A stretch of 64,000 bases of DNA from an uncultured Clostridia bacterium (lineage in GTDB: Bacteria > Bacillota > Clostridia > Oscillospirales > Ruminococcaceae), in NCBI GenBank assembly GCA_947627465.1, contig CANQWD010000005.1:1-64000 (forward strand), read 5' to 3'. This document shows, in pieces, positions 7,068-15,881 of this stretch. Each line of letters opens with the position of its first letter. Positions within the stretch are counted from its first letter, which is position 1. The notes beneath the pieces were generated by a model. The model ran no database searches, was not told the DNA's origin, and saw only the letters and a list, made by a program, of their open reading frames with translations. The position numbers and the translations under genes were made by a program.

Positions 7068-9071
7068 GTGATTGAAAGAGATAAGTCCGTACTCATTTCT
7101 TATCCATTTGTGAGATTTGCGCCGTTTTTCGCGGCGGGAATGTTGACGGTATATTTCGGCGGCGGTGTGTCGGGTGCGATCGTTTTCGCAGCCGCTCTCG
7201 CCGCCTTGATTTATTTTGCCGTAAAAAAGCGAAAAGCTGTTTTGTGCGCCGTGGGAGCGGTGTGCGGCGCGGTTGTTATGATGTTGTATACGGCGCTTTA
7301 TGTCGAACCCGTTTTGGAATTCGCAGGAAAAACCGTCAGCGCGCGGATTTATGTACAAGAGGTCGCCAAGTCGTCGGAGCTTGCCGAGGAGATCATTGCG
7401 GGTATCAAGCTGGACGGAAGATCAACAAAGGTTCGGCTAAGCTGCCCCGAGCCGCTGGCGGAGGACAGCGTCGCCGATGTGACCGTATCGCTTGAAAAAG
7501 CCGAGGACAGTTCTGAAAATCTTGCGTGGGGCATTCTTCTTTCGGGAACTGTTGAAAGCGTGAGCTTTGAAGAATATAGGGGAACGGGCGCGTCGGCGTT
7601 TTTCAGAGGGCTTCGCGAGGAGTTTTGCGGGCGGCTTTACGGAAATCTGGACGGTGAAAGCGAGGAGATGGCCTCGTTGATACTTTTCGGCGAGGAAAGC
7701 AGAGCCACGCCGAAAATCAAGGAGCAGCTTCGCGTGAGCGGCGCGGCGCATTACACGGCGGTTTCGGGTTCGCATTTCGCGGTGCTCGCGGCGGCGGTTC
7801 TTATGCTTATCCCAAACCGCAGGCGATGGCTGCGGGTTTTGTTTTCGCTGATGTTCGCGCCGCTGGGACTGCTGTTTTACGGATTTTCGCCGTCGGTCGT
7901 CCGCGCTTCGGCGATGTTTTTGGTTCATGGCGCGGCGGAGCTTCTGCACAGAAGATCTCATCCGCTGAACTCGTTGTGCGCCGCCGTTTCGGTAATATCG
8001 TTTTTCTCGCCGCAGACGGTTTTGGACGTTGGTTTTGCGATGTCAGCACTGGGAGTTTTGGGCGTGGGAGTGATAGGTCCCGCGCTTTCCGAAAAGCTGC
8101 GCGAGTTTATCCCGAACAAGGCGGAACCGATTTTGCCGCCTGTCGTCACGGTCGTTTCCTGTTCGGTCTGCGCGTCGGTCTGCACGGCTCCGATATGCGC
8201 GGCGGCGTTCAAAAGCGTTTCGCTCGTCGGTTGGCTTACTTCGCTTTTTTTCGCGCCGATCATGGCGGTCTCGATGATATTTATGCTGATTTTGGGTATG
8301 TCGAATTTGGTGGTCTGCGCCGTGCCCATTCATTGGCTGATGAAGCTTGCGGCAGCCGCCGCGGAGCTTTTCGGCGGGAACAGAGCCTTGTCGCTGCCGT
8401 TGGGATATAAGGGCGCGTGGGTATTGCCGACGGTGCTGGCGCTCCTTATTGCAATAGCTTCGTTTTCGGACTTGAAAGCCTTTGTGAAGCTGCTGAAAGT
8501 GACGGTTTTGCCGTTGGCGCTCATTGCGGCGGCTTCGGTAATTATTGTTTCAAACCGCTGTGAGGTTCGTTTTGTCGGAAATACTTACAGTTCGGCGGCA
8601 ATCGTGTTCAATAAGAACACTGCGGCGGTGTTTATTTCGGGCGGCGGCGACGGACTTTCGGAGAGCGTTTCGAGCGTTCTTCGGCAGTACGGCGCGGTTA
8701 AAATCACGAGAATTGCGGCTTACGACGCGGATTACGGCGGCGCGCTGGCAGTAAAGGAGCTGTCGGAGATGCTGCCTGTGGAAACCGTTTTGACGAACGA
8801 CCTTGCCGCGGGTCTGCTTCCCGAACTGAACACCGAGCCGCCGCCCGAGGACAGTTCTTTTTCGGAATGCGGCGCCGGTTTCGCTTCCGTTTCGGCGGAC
8901 AGCCCCGATATTACCGCTGACATCGCGCTTTATTCCGGCGTTCCGAAGATCGGCGCGGAAAACTCGTCGAAGATCGTCGTTTATTTCGCGAACGCGGAAG
9001 AGGAGCTTCCCGAAAATTTCCGAAACGCGCGTATCGACCGCGAGTTTCGTGTTAAACTTAAGCTTTTTTAA
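7068..9071 (+). CDS. comEC: ComEC/Rec2-like competence membrane protein with degraded C-terminal domain
   Basis: The 667-aa polytopic membrane protein has two or three N-terminal TM segments, then a soluble OB-like segment (about 85-185). A competence (ComEC) core begins near residue 200 with GEESRATPKIKEQLRVSGAAHYTAVSGSH, shown here as two fragments of that motif region, and holds many TM helices. ComEC is the channel that passes single-stranded DNA into the cytosol during transformation. The C-terminal domain (about 505-667) aligns with the place of the metallo-beta-lactamase nuclease domain, but no HxHxDH-type motif is visible, only AAYDADYGGALAV. The start is uncertain: GTG 7068 has no clear ribosome binding site. 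It separates ybaB from recR, an uncommon order. Confidence 0.8.
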   Translation: MIERDKSVLISYPFVRFAPFFAAGMLTVYFGGGVSGAIVFAAALAALIYFAVKKRKAVLCAVGAVCGAVVMMLYTALYVEPVLEFAGKTVSARIYVQEVAKSSELAEEIIAGIKLDGRSTKVRLSCPEPLAEDSVADVTVSLEKAEDSSENLAWGILLSGTVESVSFEEYRGTGASAFFRGLREEFCGRLYGNLDGESEEMASLILFGEESRATPKIKEQLRVSGAAHYTAVSGSHFAVLAAAVLMLIPNRRRWLRVLFSLMFAPLGLLFYGFSPSVVRASAMFLVHGAAELLHRRSHPLNSLCAAVSVISFFSPQTVLDVGFAMSALGVLGVGVIGPALSEKLREFIPNKAEPILPPVVTVVSCSVCASVCTAPICAAAFKSVSLVGWLTSLFFAPIMAVSMIFMLILGMSNLVVCAVPIHWLMKLAAAAAELFGGNRALSLPLGYKGAWVLPTVLALLIAIASFSDLKAFVKLLKVTVLPLALIAAASVIIVSNRCEVRFVGNTYSSAAIVFNKNTAAVFISGGGDGLSESVSSVLRQYGAVKITRIAAYDADYGGALAVKELSEMLPVETVLTNDLAAGLLPELNTEPPPEDSSFSECGAGFASVSADSPDITADIALYSGVPKIGAENSSKIVVYFANAEEELPENFRNARIDREFRVKLKLF

Positions 9072-9084
9072 GGAAAGGAAAATT

Positions 9085-9681
9085 ATGTCGGAATTTGTAT
9101 CTTTGCCGCTGGCTTTGGCGGCGGAGCAGTTTGCGAAGCTGCCCGGAGTTGGAATTAAAACCGCTCAGCGGCTCGCGTATTATATGCTGAATTTGCCCGA
9201 GGGGGACGTTCGGGAATTTGCGGAAAACATTGTGAAAGCGCGGAAAAGCGTCAAGCTTTGCAAATGCTGTCAAAACTTCACCGAGCGCGATATCTGTGAG
9301 CTTTGCTCCGATGAAAACCGCCGTCACGACCAGATCTGCGTAGTTGAAAGCCCCAAGGACGTTTCCGCGTTTGAACGCTCGGGCGGCTACGAGGGCTTGT
9401 ATCACGTTCTTCACGGGCTGCTGTCTCCGATGGACGGCGTTACCGCGGAAGATCTGAAAATAAAGGAGCTTCTCGCGCGGCTTGGCGATGTAAACGAAGT
9501 GATCATGGCGACCAACCCCACAGTTGAGGGCGAGGCGACCGCAATGTATATCGGCAGACTGATAAAGCCCATGAATATTAAGGTGACGCGGCTGGCATAC
9601 GGCTTGCCCGCAGGCTCCGCGTTGGAGTTTGCTGACGACGTAACGCTTGTTAAGGCTCTTGAAAACCGCAGCGAGATATGA
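9085..9681 (+). CDS. recR: Recombination mediator protein RecR
   Basis: 198 aa, the standard family length. A helix-hairpin-helix region (PGVGIKTAQRLAYYML) lies at 20-35, a zinc finger uses Cys59, Cys62, Cys71 and Cys74, and a Toprim domain starts near 84 (ICVVESPKDV). RecR works with RecO/RecF to load RecA at gaps. The start ATG 9085 is preceded by AGGAAAGGAA; it lies 13 nt after the comEC-like stop codon, so the two genes are probably co-transcribed. A terminator follows. Confidence 0.95.
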   Translation: MSEFVSLPLALAAEQFAKLPGVGIKTAQRLAYYMLNLPEGDVREFAENIVKARKSVKLCKCCQNFTERDICELCSDENRRHDQICVVESPKDVSAFERSGGYEGLYHVLHGLLSPMDGVTAEDLKIKELLARLGDVNEVIMATNPTVEGEATAMYIGRLIKPMNIKVTRLAYGLPAGSALEFADDVTLVKALENRSEI

Positions 9682-9717
9682 TTTGAACGCAGAAAAACAA
9701 CCTCGGGTATATTTTTT

Positions 9718-9760
9718 CGCTTTCTCCCCCGCGAAGCGTGGGAGAAAGCGTTGTTTTTAT
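9718..9760 (+). terminator. Terminator after recR
   Basis: An 11-bp stem CGCTTTCTCCC / GGGAGAAAGCG (9718-9728 with 9740-9750) is followed by TTGTTTTTAT. Confidence 0.85.
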
Positions 9761-9785
9761 TTGAAACAAATTTTAGCCGCGCAAA

Positions 9786-9820
9786 AAGAAACCCCCGGTA
9801 TCTTTTGATTTCGGGGGTTT
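9786..9820 (-). terminator. Terminator after secDF
   Basis: AAACCCCCG (9789-9797) pairs with CGGGGGTTT (9812-9820). On the minus strand the stem is followed by TTTCTTTTT, just past the secDF stop codon. Confidence 0.8.
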
Positions 9821-9844
9821 TCTTATAATATTTAATTGTTAGGA

Positions 9845-12229
9845 TCAGTTCTCGGCGTTTGCTTTATTAGCTTCGTCGCGTTTTTTAGCCTTGTTCTCTT
9901 GATGCCATATCCAAAGCGGTCCCGCCAGACACAGCGATGAGTAGAAGCCCACCAACATACCGAAAGCAAGCGGAATTGCGAACGAGAGTATCGAGGTAAC
10001 GCCGCGCAGCGAGCAAACTATCGCAATGGATATCATTGCCGTAACGGTAGTCGCCGTTGTGATGATAGAACGTGAAAGCGTCTGATTTATCGAGAGATTT
10101 ACCAAATCTCTGTCGGAGATCTTGCCGCCGTGTTTAGCGCGGTTTTCACGCAGGCGGTCGTAAGTGATGATCGTGTTGTTAATGGAGTAGCCGAGCAGCG
10201 TCAAGATTACCGCCATAAAGTTGGAGTCGAGCGACATTCCCGTTACGATGTAAACCGCGTAGGTGAGGATAACGTCGTGAAGCAGACAGCATATTGCGAT
10301 AATGCCCGCGCTCCAGCCGCCGATTTTCTTAAATCTGAACGCTATATAAATTACAAGCAGTACAAACGCGATTGCAACCGCAATTACGCAGGAAACCAAG
10401 AACTGCGAACCTGCCGACGCGGAAACGTTCGTGGTGTCGATATTTGCGATCTTGTTGTCGGGATATGCTTCAACAAGCTTGTCGGAAACCTTTTCCAGCA
10501 TTTCATCGTCCATTTTCTCGTCTTGAGCGAAAGACACCGTCAAAGTATTCAATCCGCCCGTAAAGCTCGTACCCGTCGTCACCGTAGCGCGAGGCGTGCC
10601 GAGTTCTTCCACCGTTGCCTTGATATCATCTGTGGAGACTTCACCCTCATAAGAGTAGGTCATGATCGTACCGCCCTTAAAGCGAATGTCAACGTGAACG
10701 CCCAAAACAAACGAGAACAAGAGCGTCAAAGCGAACGCCGCAGCCGATATAATAACGAAGATCTTTCTCTTGCCTACGAAATCAATATTGGTTTTCGCCT
10801 TAACTTCAATAGTCTGAACGGTATCCTTGCCCTTTTCGGCGTCGCCCTGCTGAAGCTCCGCGGAAGATACGCCGTAGAAGCCGGGCTTTCTGAAGCACTT
10901 GAACTTAGAAAGACCTATCGTCATTATACGCGTAGCCCAGCAAGCCATAATGAAGTTCATGATAACGCCTGCGAGCAATGTGTAGCCGAACGAGTAAACC
11001 GTACCCTCGGTGGAAGCGCCGAACCATGTTCCGAACACCGCCATAAGGATAAGAGCCACGATAATAACCGTGAGGTTGGAGTCGAGTATCGCCGTAAAGC
11101 CGCGCGAGAAGCCGTTTTTGAGCGCGCCGTCGATCGTGCGCCCCGCTTTAAGCTCCTCTTTGATACGCTCCGCCGAGATAACGTTCGCGTCAACGCCCAT
11201 ACCTATTGAAAGTATGATACCCGCGATACCCGGAAGCGTAAGCGAGGAAGCGTTGTTAAATCCGAAGAAGCCCGTTATCGCCGCGAACATACCCGCGACT
11301 TGTCCCGTAAGTGCGACAACCGCCACAAATCCGGGAAGTCTGTAATAGATTATCATAAATATCGCGATAAGTATAAACGCGATAAGACCCGCTATCGCCA
11401 TAGCGTCGCGCGCACCCGTGCCGAGTATCGGCGAAATGGTCGAAAGACTGCTGTTTTCAAGCTTGAAAGGCAGCGCACCGCCGTTTATCTTGTTTGCAAG
11501 CTCCGTCGCTTCGTCGGCGGTGAAGTCACCCTCTATAACGGCGCTGCCGTCGGATATCTTTGAATTTACTGTCGGATAGCTTATGCAGACGTCGTCCATC
11601 CAAATGGAAATGGATTCGCCTATAAGTCTGCCGGTAGCCTCGGCGAATTTCTCCTTGCCCGAATCTTTAAAATTCAACTGAACTATGTACTGTCCCGTGG
11701 AGTTGTTGTCCGAATTTTGATAGCCCGCTTTCGCGCTTTCAACATCCGAACCCGTAAGAATTATGTTTTCCGTGTCTCCCGTGGGAAGTCCCTCGTCGTC
11801 CACCTCGTGCTTTTCGCGGAACGTCAGCATAGCGGTCTCGCCTATCTCGCGCACCGCCTGACGCGGGTCGAACGACGTGTCGTCGCTCTGCCACGGGAAC
11901 TGTACGATTATGGATTTGGTAGCCGAATCCACATACACGTCGTAATCGTTGATGTTTTTGCTTACCAAACGCGTCTCGAGGATCGCTTTCGCGGCATTAA
12001 GGTCGTCGTCGGTTATCGTGTTTTCCGCCGCGTAATCCTCGGGCACCGTGAACGTCGCGTTAACGCCGCCCCTGATATCCATTCCCCAGCGGATATCGTC
12101 AATTCCCCAGACTATGGAAGTTTTGTTGTCGCCGTCGTATGTGCTTATTCCCATAGTGGACAGCACCGCGAAAACGATTATCAAAATAAAGACAATAAAG
12201 AACGCGGGTTTTCCGATTTGTTTTTTCAT
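9845..12229 (-). CDS. secDF: Protein translocase subunit SecDF (fused)
   Basis: The 794-aa single-chain fusion of SecD and SecF uses the proton motive force to help pull preproteins out of SecYEG. The SecD half begins with TM1 (about 10-28) and the conserved IRWGMDIRGGVNATF (D1 motif) near 47-62, then the large periplasmic P1 domain and five TM helices (about 275-440). The SecF half begins near 488 (FVGKRKIFVIISA) with VDIRFKGGT and its own TM set ending near 780. The C-terminus is charged. GGAGTG lies about 11 nt upstream of the start. A sigma-A promoter at 12322-12350 drives it. It is monocistronic, with terminators between it and recR. Confidence 0.95.
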   Translation of the reverse strand: MKKQIGKPAFFIVFILIIVFAVLSTMGISTYDGDNKTSIVWGIDDIRWGMDIRGGVNATFTVPEDYAAENTITDDDLNAAKAILETRLVSKNINDYDVYVDSATKSIIVQFPWQSDDTSFDPRQAVREIGETAMLTFREKHEVDDEGLPTGDTENIILTGSDVESAKAGYQNSDNNSTGQYIVQLNFKDSGKEKFAEATGRLIGESISIWMDDVCISYPTVNSKISDGSAVIEGDFTADEATELANKINGGALPFKLENSSLSTISPILGTGARDAMAIAGLIAFILIAIFMIIYYRLPGFVAVVALTGQVAGMFAAITGFFGFNNASSLTLPGIAGIILSIGMGVDANVISAERIKEELKAGRTIDGALKNGFSRGFTAILDSNLTVIIVALILMAVFGTWFGASTEGTVYSFGYTLLAGVIMNFIMACWATRIMTIGLSKFKCFRKPGFYGVSSAELQQGDAEKGKDTVQTIEVKAKTNIDFVGKRKIFVIISAAAFALTLLFSFVLGVHVDIRFKGGTIMTYSYEGEVSTDDIKATVEELGTPRATVTTGTSFTGGLNTLTVSFAQDEKMDDEMLEKVSDKLVEAYPDNKIANIDTTNVSASAGSQFLVSCVIAVAIAFVLLVIYIAFRFKKIGGWSAGIIAICCLLHDVILTYAVYIVTGMSLDSNFMAVILTLLGYSINNTIITYDRLRENRAKHGGKISDRDLVNLSINQTLSRSIITTATTVTAMISIAIVCSLRGVTSILSFAIPLAFGMLVGFYSSLCLAGPLWIWHQENKAKKRDEANKANAEN

Positions 12230-12321
12230 TAAAAATTTTTCACTCCGTTTCTTGATTCCTGCGGCATTTATGCCGAGCGTTTATGTTGGGCAATCTGCCG
12301 ATTTTTTACCTATACTTATCT

Positions 12322-12350
12322 ATTATAATACTTTTTTGCCGATTAGTCAA
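12322..12350 (-). promoter_or_regulatory. Sigma-A promoter of secDF
   Basis: Read on the minus strand, TTGACT (12345-12350) and TATAAT (12322-12327) are 17 nt apart. Confidence 0.85.
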
Positions 12351-12503
12351 GTATTATTTTTAATTTTTTACCCGTTTGTTTACAGATTATCACCAAATCT
12401 TTGTTTGAGAGAAAATCGGTTTGGAAAACGCTCACAAATTGTGCAGAATGCACAAAAAATCGAATTATTTTCATCACTATATGAAAAAATTTCTAAATCC
12501 GTA

Positions 12504-12532
12504 TTGAAAAACCTATATGAAAATGTTATAAT
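12504..12532 (+). promoter_or_regulatory. Sigma-A promoter of the SBP-GGDEF-EAL gene
   Basis: TTGAAA (12504-12509) and TATAAT (12527-12532) are 17 nt apart. The transcript would carry the heptamer repeat element at 12551 in a leader of about 180 nt. Confidence 0.8.
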
Positions 12533-12550
12533 AAAATATAGGCTTGTAAC

Positions 12551-12679
12551 AATTGACAATTGACAATTGACAATTGACAATTGACAATTGACAATGTACA
12601 GTTGACAGTTACGGCTGCGCGCTGATTTAATAAATTATGCGACGCGAAGCGGCATACCCTAATTGTAAATTGTACATTT
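12551..12679 (+). repeat. Heptamer array and palindromic repeat element in a 5' leader
   Basis: Six perfect tandem AATTGAC units fill 12551-12592. They are followed by AATGTACAGTTGACAGTTACGG and a spacer, and the element closes with AATTGTAAATTGTACATT, which is roughly the inverse of the left side. A diverged copy of the core, without the long heptamer array, lies at about 49940-50008. The whole element sits between a promoter and the start codon it serves. Confidence 0.8.
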
Positions 12680-12718
12680 CCATATTTAAGGCAAGCCGTA
12701 CTTTTGGAGGACTTTTTG

Positions 12719-15664
12719 ATGACTAAAACTCGCAAACCGAATGCGTCGGCGGCAATAACCGCGATCATTATGCTGCTGTCGGTGGTTTTTATTTTGATTC
12801 GGCCGGAATGCGCCTTTGCTGCGGCAAAGCCCAAAACCTATAAGGTTGGTGCGAACCCGATTTTTGGCGTAAACAAAGCCGAGAACGGGTATTCGGGATT
12901 GGCGTGCGACTACTTAAACTCTATCGGAAAATATACGGGCGATAAATACATTTACGTTGACGGCACCGCCGAGGAGCTTTTTTCTATGCTGAAAAACGGC
13001 AAGATCGACATTATCCCCTGCGTTACCGAGTTTGAGCGTGAGTTCTATGAAAAAAAGCTCGGAGGTTCGGACGGCAGCTTGTTCAAAACAACGGGAAATT
13101 CGCTTATCTCGCGGTTCAGCGCGGTTTACGTTTACGACAAGGGAGAGTACGCGGATACCGTTCTAAATGACGCGGCGACTATTCGCCAAATGACGATAGG
13201 CTATCTTAAGAGCGACGAACAAAACTACTTTATTGATGGAAAATTCTTTTACAGCGAGATTGAGGGCGCGAATTTTGTACCTTATGAGGAGCTGTCCGAG
13301 ATGTATTCGGACTTTGAGTCGGGCAAGATAGACGCGGTGGTAAAGGACTGCCTGAGACCTTGGCATGATGAGACCATAGTTTATCGGTTTACCGCGGCTT
13401 CCGGATTATTTGTTGTACGCAGCTCGGACAAAGACGCCGCCGCAAAATTGGAAAGCGGGCTGCTGACGCTGTTTACGGATTATCCGATGTTTTACGGCGA
13501 CGTTTATGAGCGGCATGTGTCGAACTTCGGTTCGCAGAAGTTCGCTTATAATAATGAGGAAAGTGATTTTCGGAAAACTCATTCGGAGATAACGCTCGGT
13601 TTTAATCTGCAAACCGATGTTATGATGTGCTACGATCACAAAAACGGGACCTTGGGCGGCGTTGTCGGTTCGCTTTTAAAAAGATACACCGAAATGACGG
13701 GGCTTAAAGTAAACGTCAAGGTGTTTAATGATCTTGACAGCTGCTTTGAGGCTCTCGACAAAAAAGAAATAGATATGATCTACGGCGGAGTTACACTGCT
13801 GGAGACGGAAAAAGAGCGGGATTGTTATGCGACGGCTCCCGCGGTAAATTCTCCGCTGGTGCTGGCGGGCAAAAAGCCCGAGGACGGCGCGGAGGAAGTG
13901 ACAAGCATAGCGGTAGATGAGCGAAGCTATTACGTTTCCAAGCTGAGGATGTTTTATCCGAACGCGGAGATCACGCCCACAAAATCCATAGATGAAGCTT
14001 GTATGCTTGCACAAACAGGAAAATGTGACGCCGTGTGCCTTAACAGCTATGACGCGATGTCTATTAAGAGCGGCGATTATCCCGACTTTGAGATATTGAG
14101 GGTGCTGCCGATCTATTCCACCGAGTGCTTTGCGCTGCGCACGGAGGACAGGGGTCTGGTGGGAATAACCGAGAATGTTCTTCTTAGAATAAACAGCTCC
14201 GATCTTATCGCGGAGGTTTACAACATCGTGGAAACAGTCGAGCACATTTCATCCGGGGACGATTCCAAAACGGGGCTGTTCGTGGCGATCTTGTCCGGCT
14301 CTGCGGTCATAGCGGCGGGCATTATAATCCTGATAACGCTTGAAAGTAAACGGCGCGTTGAGATTGACCCGCTTACGGGCGGCGCGACCAAAAAGACTTT
14401 TATTGAAAAATCAATGAAAGCCATCAAAAAATCAGGCACTCTTAAATGGACGCTTGCCATTATGGATATCGACAAGTTCAAGTTTATAAACGACAGGCTC
14501 GGCTACGAGGAGGGCAACCGTATGCTGGAGCGTATGTACAAGACCCTGAGCGATCACATGGAAAACGGCGAGACCTACGCGCGCATTTCCGACGATAACT
14601 TTGCGTGCTGCTTCCCCGATATGCCAGACAGCGATGTCATCGGTCGTTTAAACAGTATTTTTGAGGAATTCGGGCGCAGAAATTCGTTGTTTGTGTCCTA
14701 TCCCGTTTTGTTCAGCGCGGGCGTCTGCAGGCTGGAGCAATGCGTAGAAAAGTATGGACTTATTGATTTCAACGCGGCGATAGACTGCTGCAACATCGCC
14801 AAAAAGACGATAAAAGGTTTGCATCGCAGCGCTATAGCGTTTTATGACGGCAAGATACGCGAGCAGGCAATGCGCGAAAAGGATTTCGAGAACGTTATGC
14901 CCGCGGCGCTTGAAAACGGAGAGTTTATGTGCTACATTCAGCCGAAATACGGTGCGCGTTCGCGCCGTATAGAGGGCGGAGAGGCACTGATACGCTGGAA
15001 AAGCTCCGATTTCGGCTTCGTTTTTCCCGATCAATTTATTCCGATAGCCGAGAAAAACGGTTTCGTGGTAGAACTGGACTTTTTCATTTTGGAGGAGGTC
15101 TGTAAGGCGATGCGCCGTTGGTTTGACAAGGGACTTAAACCCGTGGTCATTTCCGTAAATCAGTCGCGTATGCACTTAACGCATGACGATTACATCTGGC
15201 GGCTGCGCGAGATCGTTGATAAGTATTCCATTCCTTATGATTGTTTGGAGCTTGAGATCACGGAAACGGTATTCAACGATAACGCCGAGCTTTTGCTTCA
15301 GGTTATGCAGAAGCTGCACGATATCGGATTTCAGCTTTCCATTGACGATTTCGGCTCGGGCTATTCCTCGCTGAATATGCTTAAAGATATACCAGCCGAC
15401 GTGGTGAAAATAGACAGAGAGTTTTTTAACGGTACGGTGAACAGCGACAAAGGGCGCGCCGTTATCACGACAGTCGTCGATTTGGCGAAAAAGCTTCGTA
15501 TGCACGTCATTTCCGAGGGCGTTGAAACGCTCGATCAAGTGGAGTTCCTCGACGAAATAAACTGCGATCTTATTCAGGGTTACTATTTCGCGAAGCCCAT
15601 GCCTATGAAAGACTTCGAGGAACTGTGGTTTAAGGATCTGGAGGAACATTCCGAAGAACAATAA
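12719..15664 (+). CDS. Membrane-bound c-di-GMP phosphodiesterase with two periplasmic binding-protein domains (SBP-SBP-GGDEF-EAL)
   Basis: 981 aa. A signal/anchor segment (about 11-36) precedes two extracellular solute-binding family 3-like domains (about 40-270 and 285-510), a TM helix (519-541), a GGDEF-like domain (550-720) and an EAL domain (725-970). The GGDEF site reads ISDDNF, so cyclase activity is unlikely. The EAL domain keeps its signature at Glu755-Ala-Leu, ELEITE and IDDFGSGYSS with VSEGVE-type ending (ISEGVET), so it should hydrolyse c-di-GMP. It probably senses a small ligand such as an amino acid outside the cell. ATG 12719 follows GGAGG at 8 nt. A second EAL gene follows with its own promoter. 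Confidence 0.88.
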   Translation: MTKTRKPNASAAITAIIMLLSVVFILIRPECAFAAAKPKTYKVGANPIFGVNKAENGYSGLACDYLNSIGKYTGDKYIYVDGTAEELFSMLKNGKIDIIPCVTEFEREFYEKKLGGSDGSLFKTTGNSLISRFSAVYVYDKGEYADTVLNDAATIRQMTIGYLKSDEQNYFIDGKFFYSEIEGANFVPYEELSEMYSDFESGKIDAVVKDCLRPWHDETIVYRFTAASGLFVVRSSDKDAAAKLESGLLTLFTDYPMFYGDVYERHVSNFGSQKFAYNNEESDFRKTHSEITLGFNLQTDVMMCYDHKNGTLGGVVGSLLKRYTEMTGLKVNVKVFNDLDSCFEALDKKEIDMIYGGVTLLETEKERDCYATAPAVNSPLVLAGKKPEDGAEEVTSIAVDERSYYVSKLRMFYPNAEITPTKSIDEACMLAQTGKCDAVCLNSYDAMSIKSGDYPDFEILRVLPIYSTECFALRTEDRGLVGITENVLLRINSSDLIAEVYNIVETVEHISSGDDSKTGLFVAILSGSAVIAAGIIILITLESKRRVEIDPLTGGATKKTFIEKSMKAIKKSGTLKWTLAIMDIDKFKFINDRLGYEEGNRMLERMYKTLSDHMENGETYARISDDNFACCFPDMPDSDVIGRLNSIFEEFGRRNSLFVSYPVLFSAGVCRLEQCVEKYGLIDFNAAIDCCNIAKKTIKGLHRSAIAFYDGKIREQAMREKDFENVMPAALENGEFMCYIQPKYGARSRRIEGGEALIRWKSSDFGFVFPDQFIPIAEKNGFVVELDFFILEEVCKAMRRWFDKGLKPVVISVNQSRMHLTHDDYIWRLREIVDKYSIPYDCLELEITETVFNDNAELLLQVMQKLHDIGFQLSIDDFGSGYSSLNMLKDIPADVVKIDREFFNGTVNSDKGRAVITTVVDLAKKLRMHVISEGVETLDQVEFLDEINCDLIQGYYFAKPMPMKDFEELWFKDLEEHSEEQ

Positions 15665-15769
15665 ACTCATGATTTTTACGCAAATCAAGTAATTATAGAC
15701 AAAAACAATTTTACATTTCTCTGTTTGAACATTAGTTTTTGTGCAAAATCCATAAAATTTCGCAACCGC

Positions 15770-15798
15770 TTGACATTATCATTGTAATAAGTTATAAT
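15770..15798 (+). promoter_or_regulatory. Sigma-A promoter of the PAS-GGDEF-EAL gene
   Basis: Consensus TTGACA (15770-15775) and TATAAT (15793-15798) with a 17-nt spacer. Confidence 0.85.
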
Positions 15799-15881
15799 GA
15801 TAATATGGGCGGTTGTGTTTTTCGTCCGGAGACAACGGAAAAAACGCTTATATAAAAAATAAATAATCGGGGGTGATGGCT

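Noticed and set aside
10130-11209. 359-codon ORF on the plus strand across secDF
   Set aside because: Antisense shadow of secDF, rich in Arg, His and Asn, with no ribosome binding site. The 450-codon frame at 53099-54451 opposite the SUFU gene is rejected for the same reason.
12551-12592. CRISPR array
   Set aside because: Seven-base units with no spacers are a simple repeat, and there are no cas genes.
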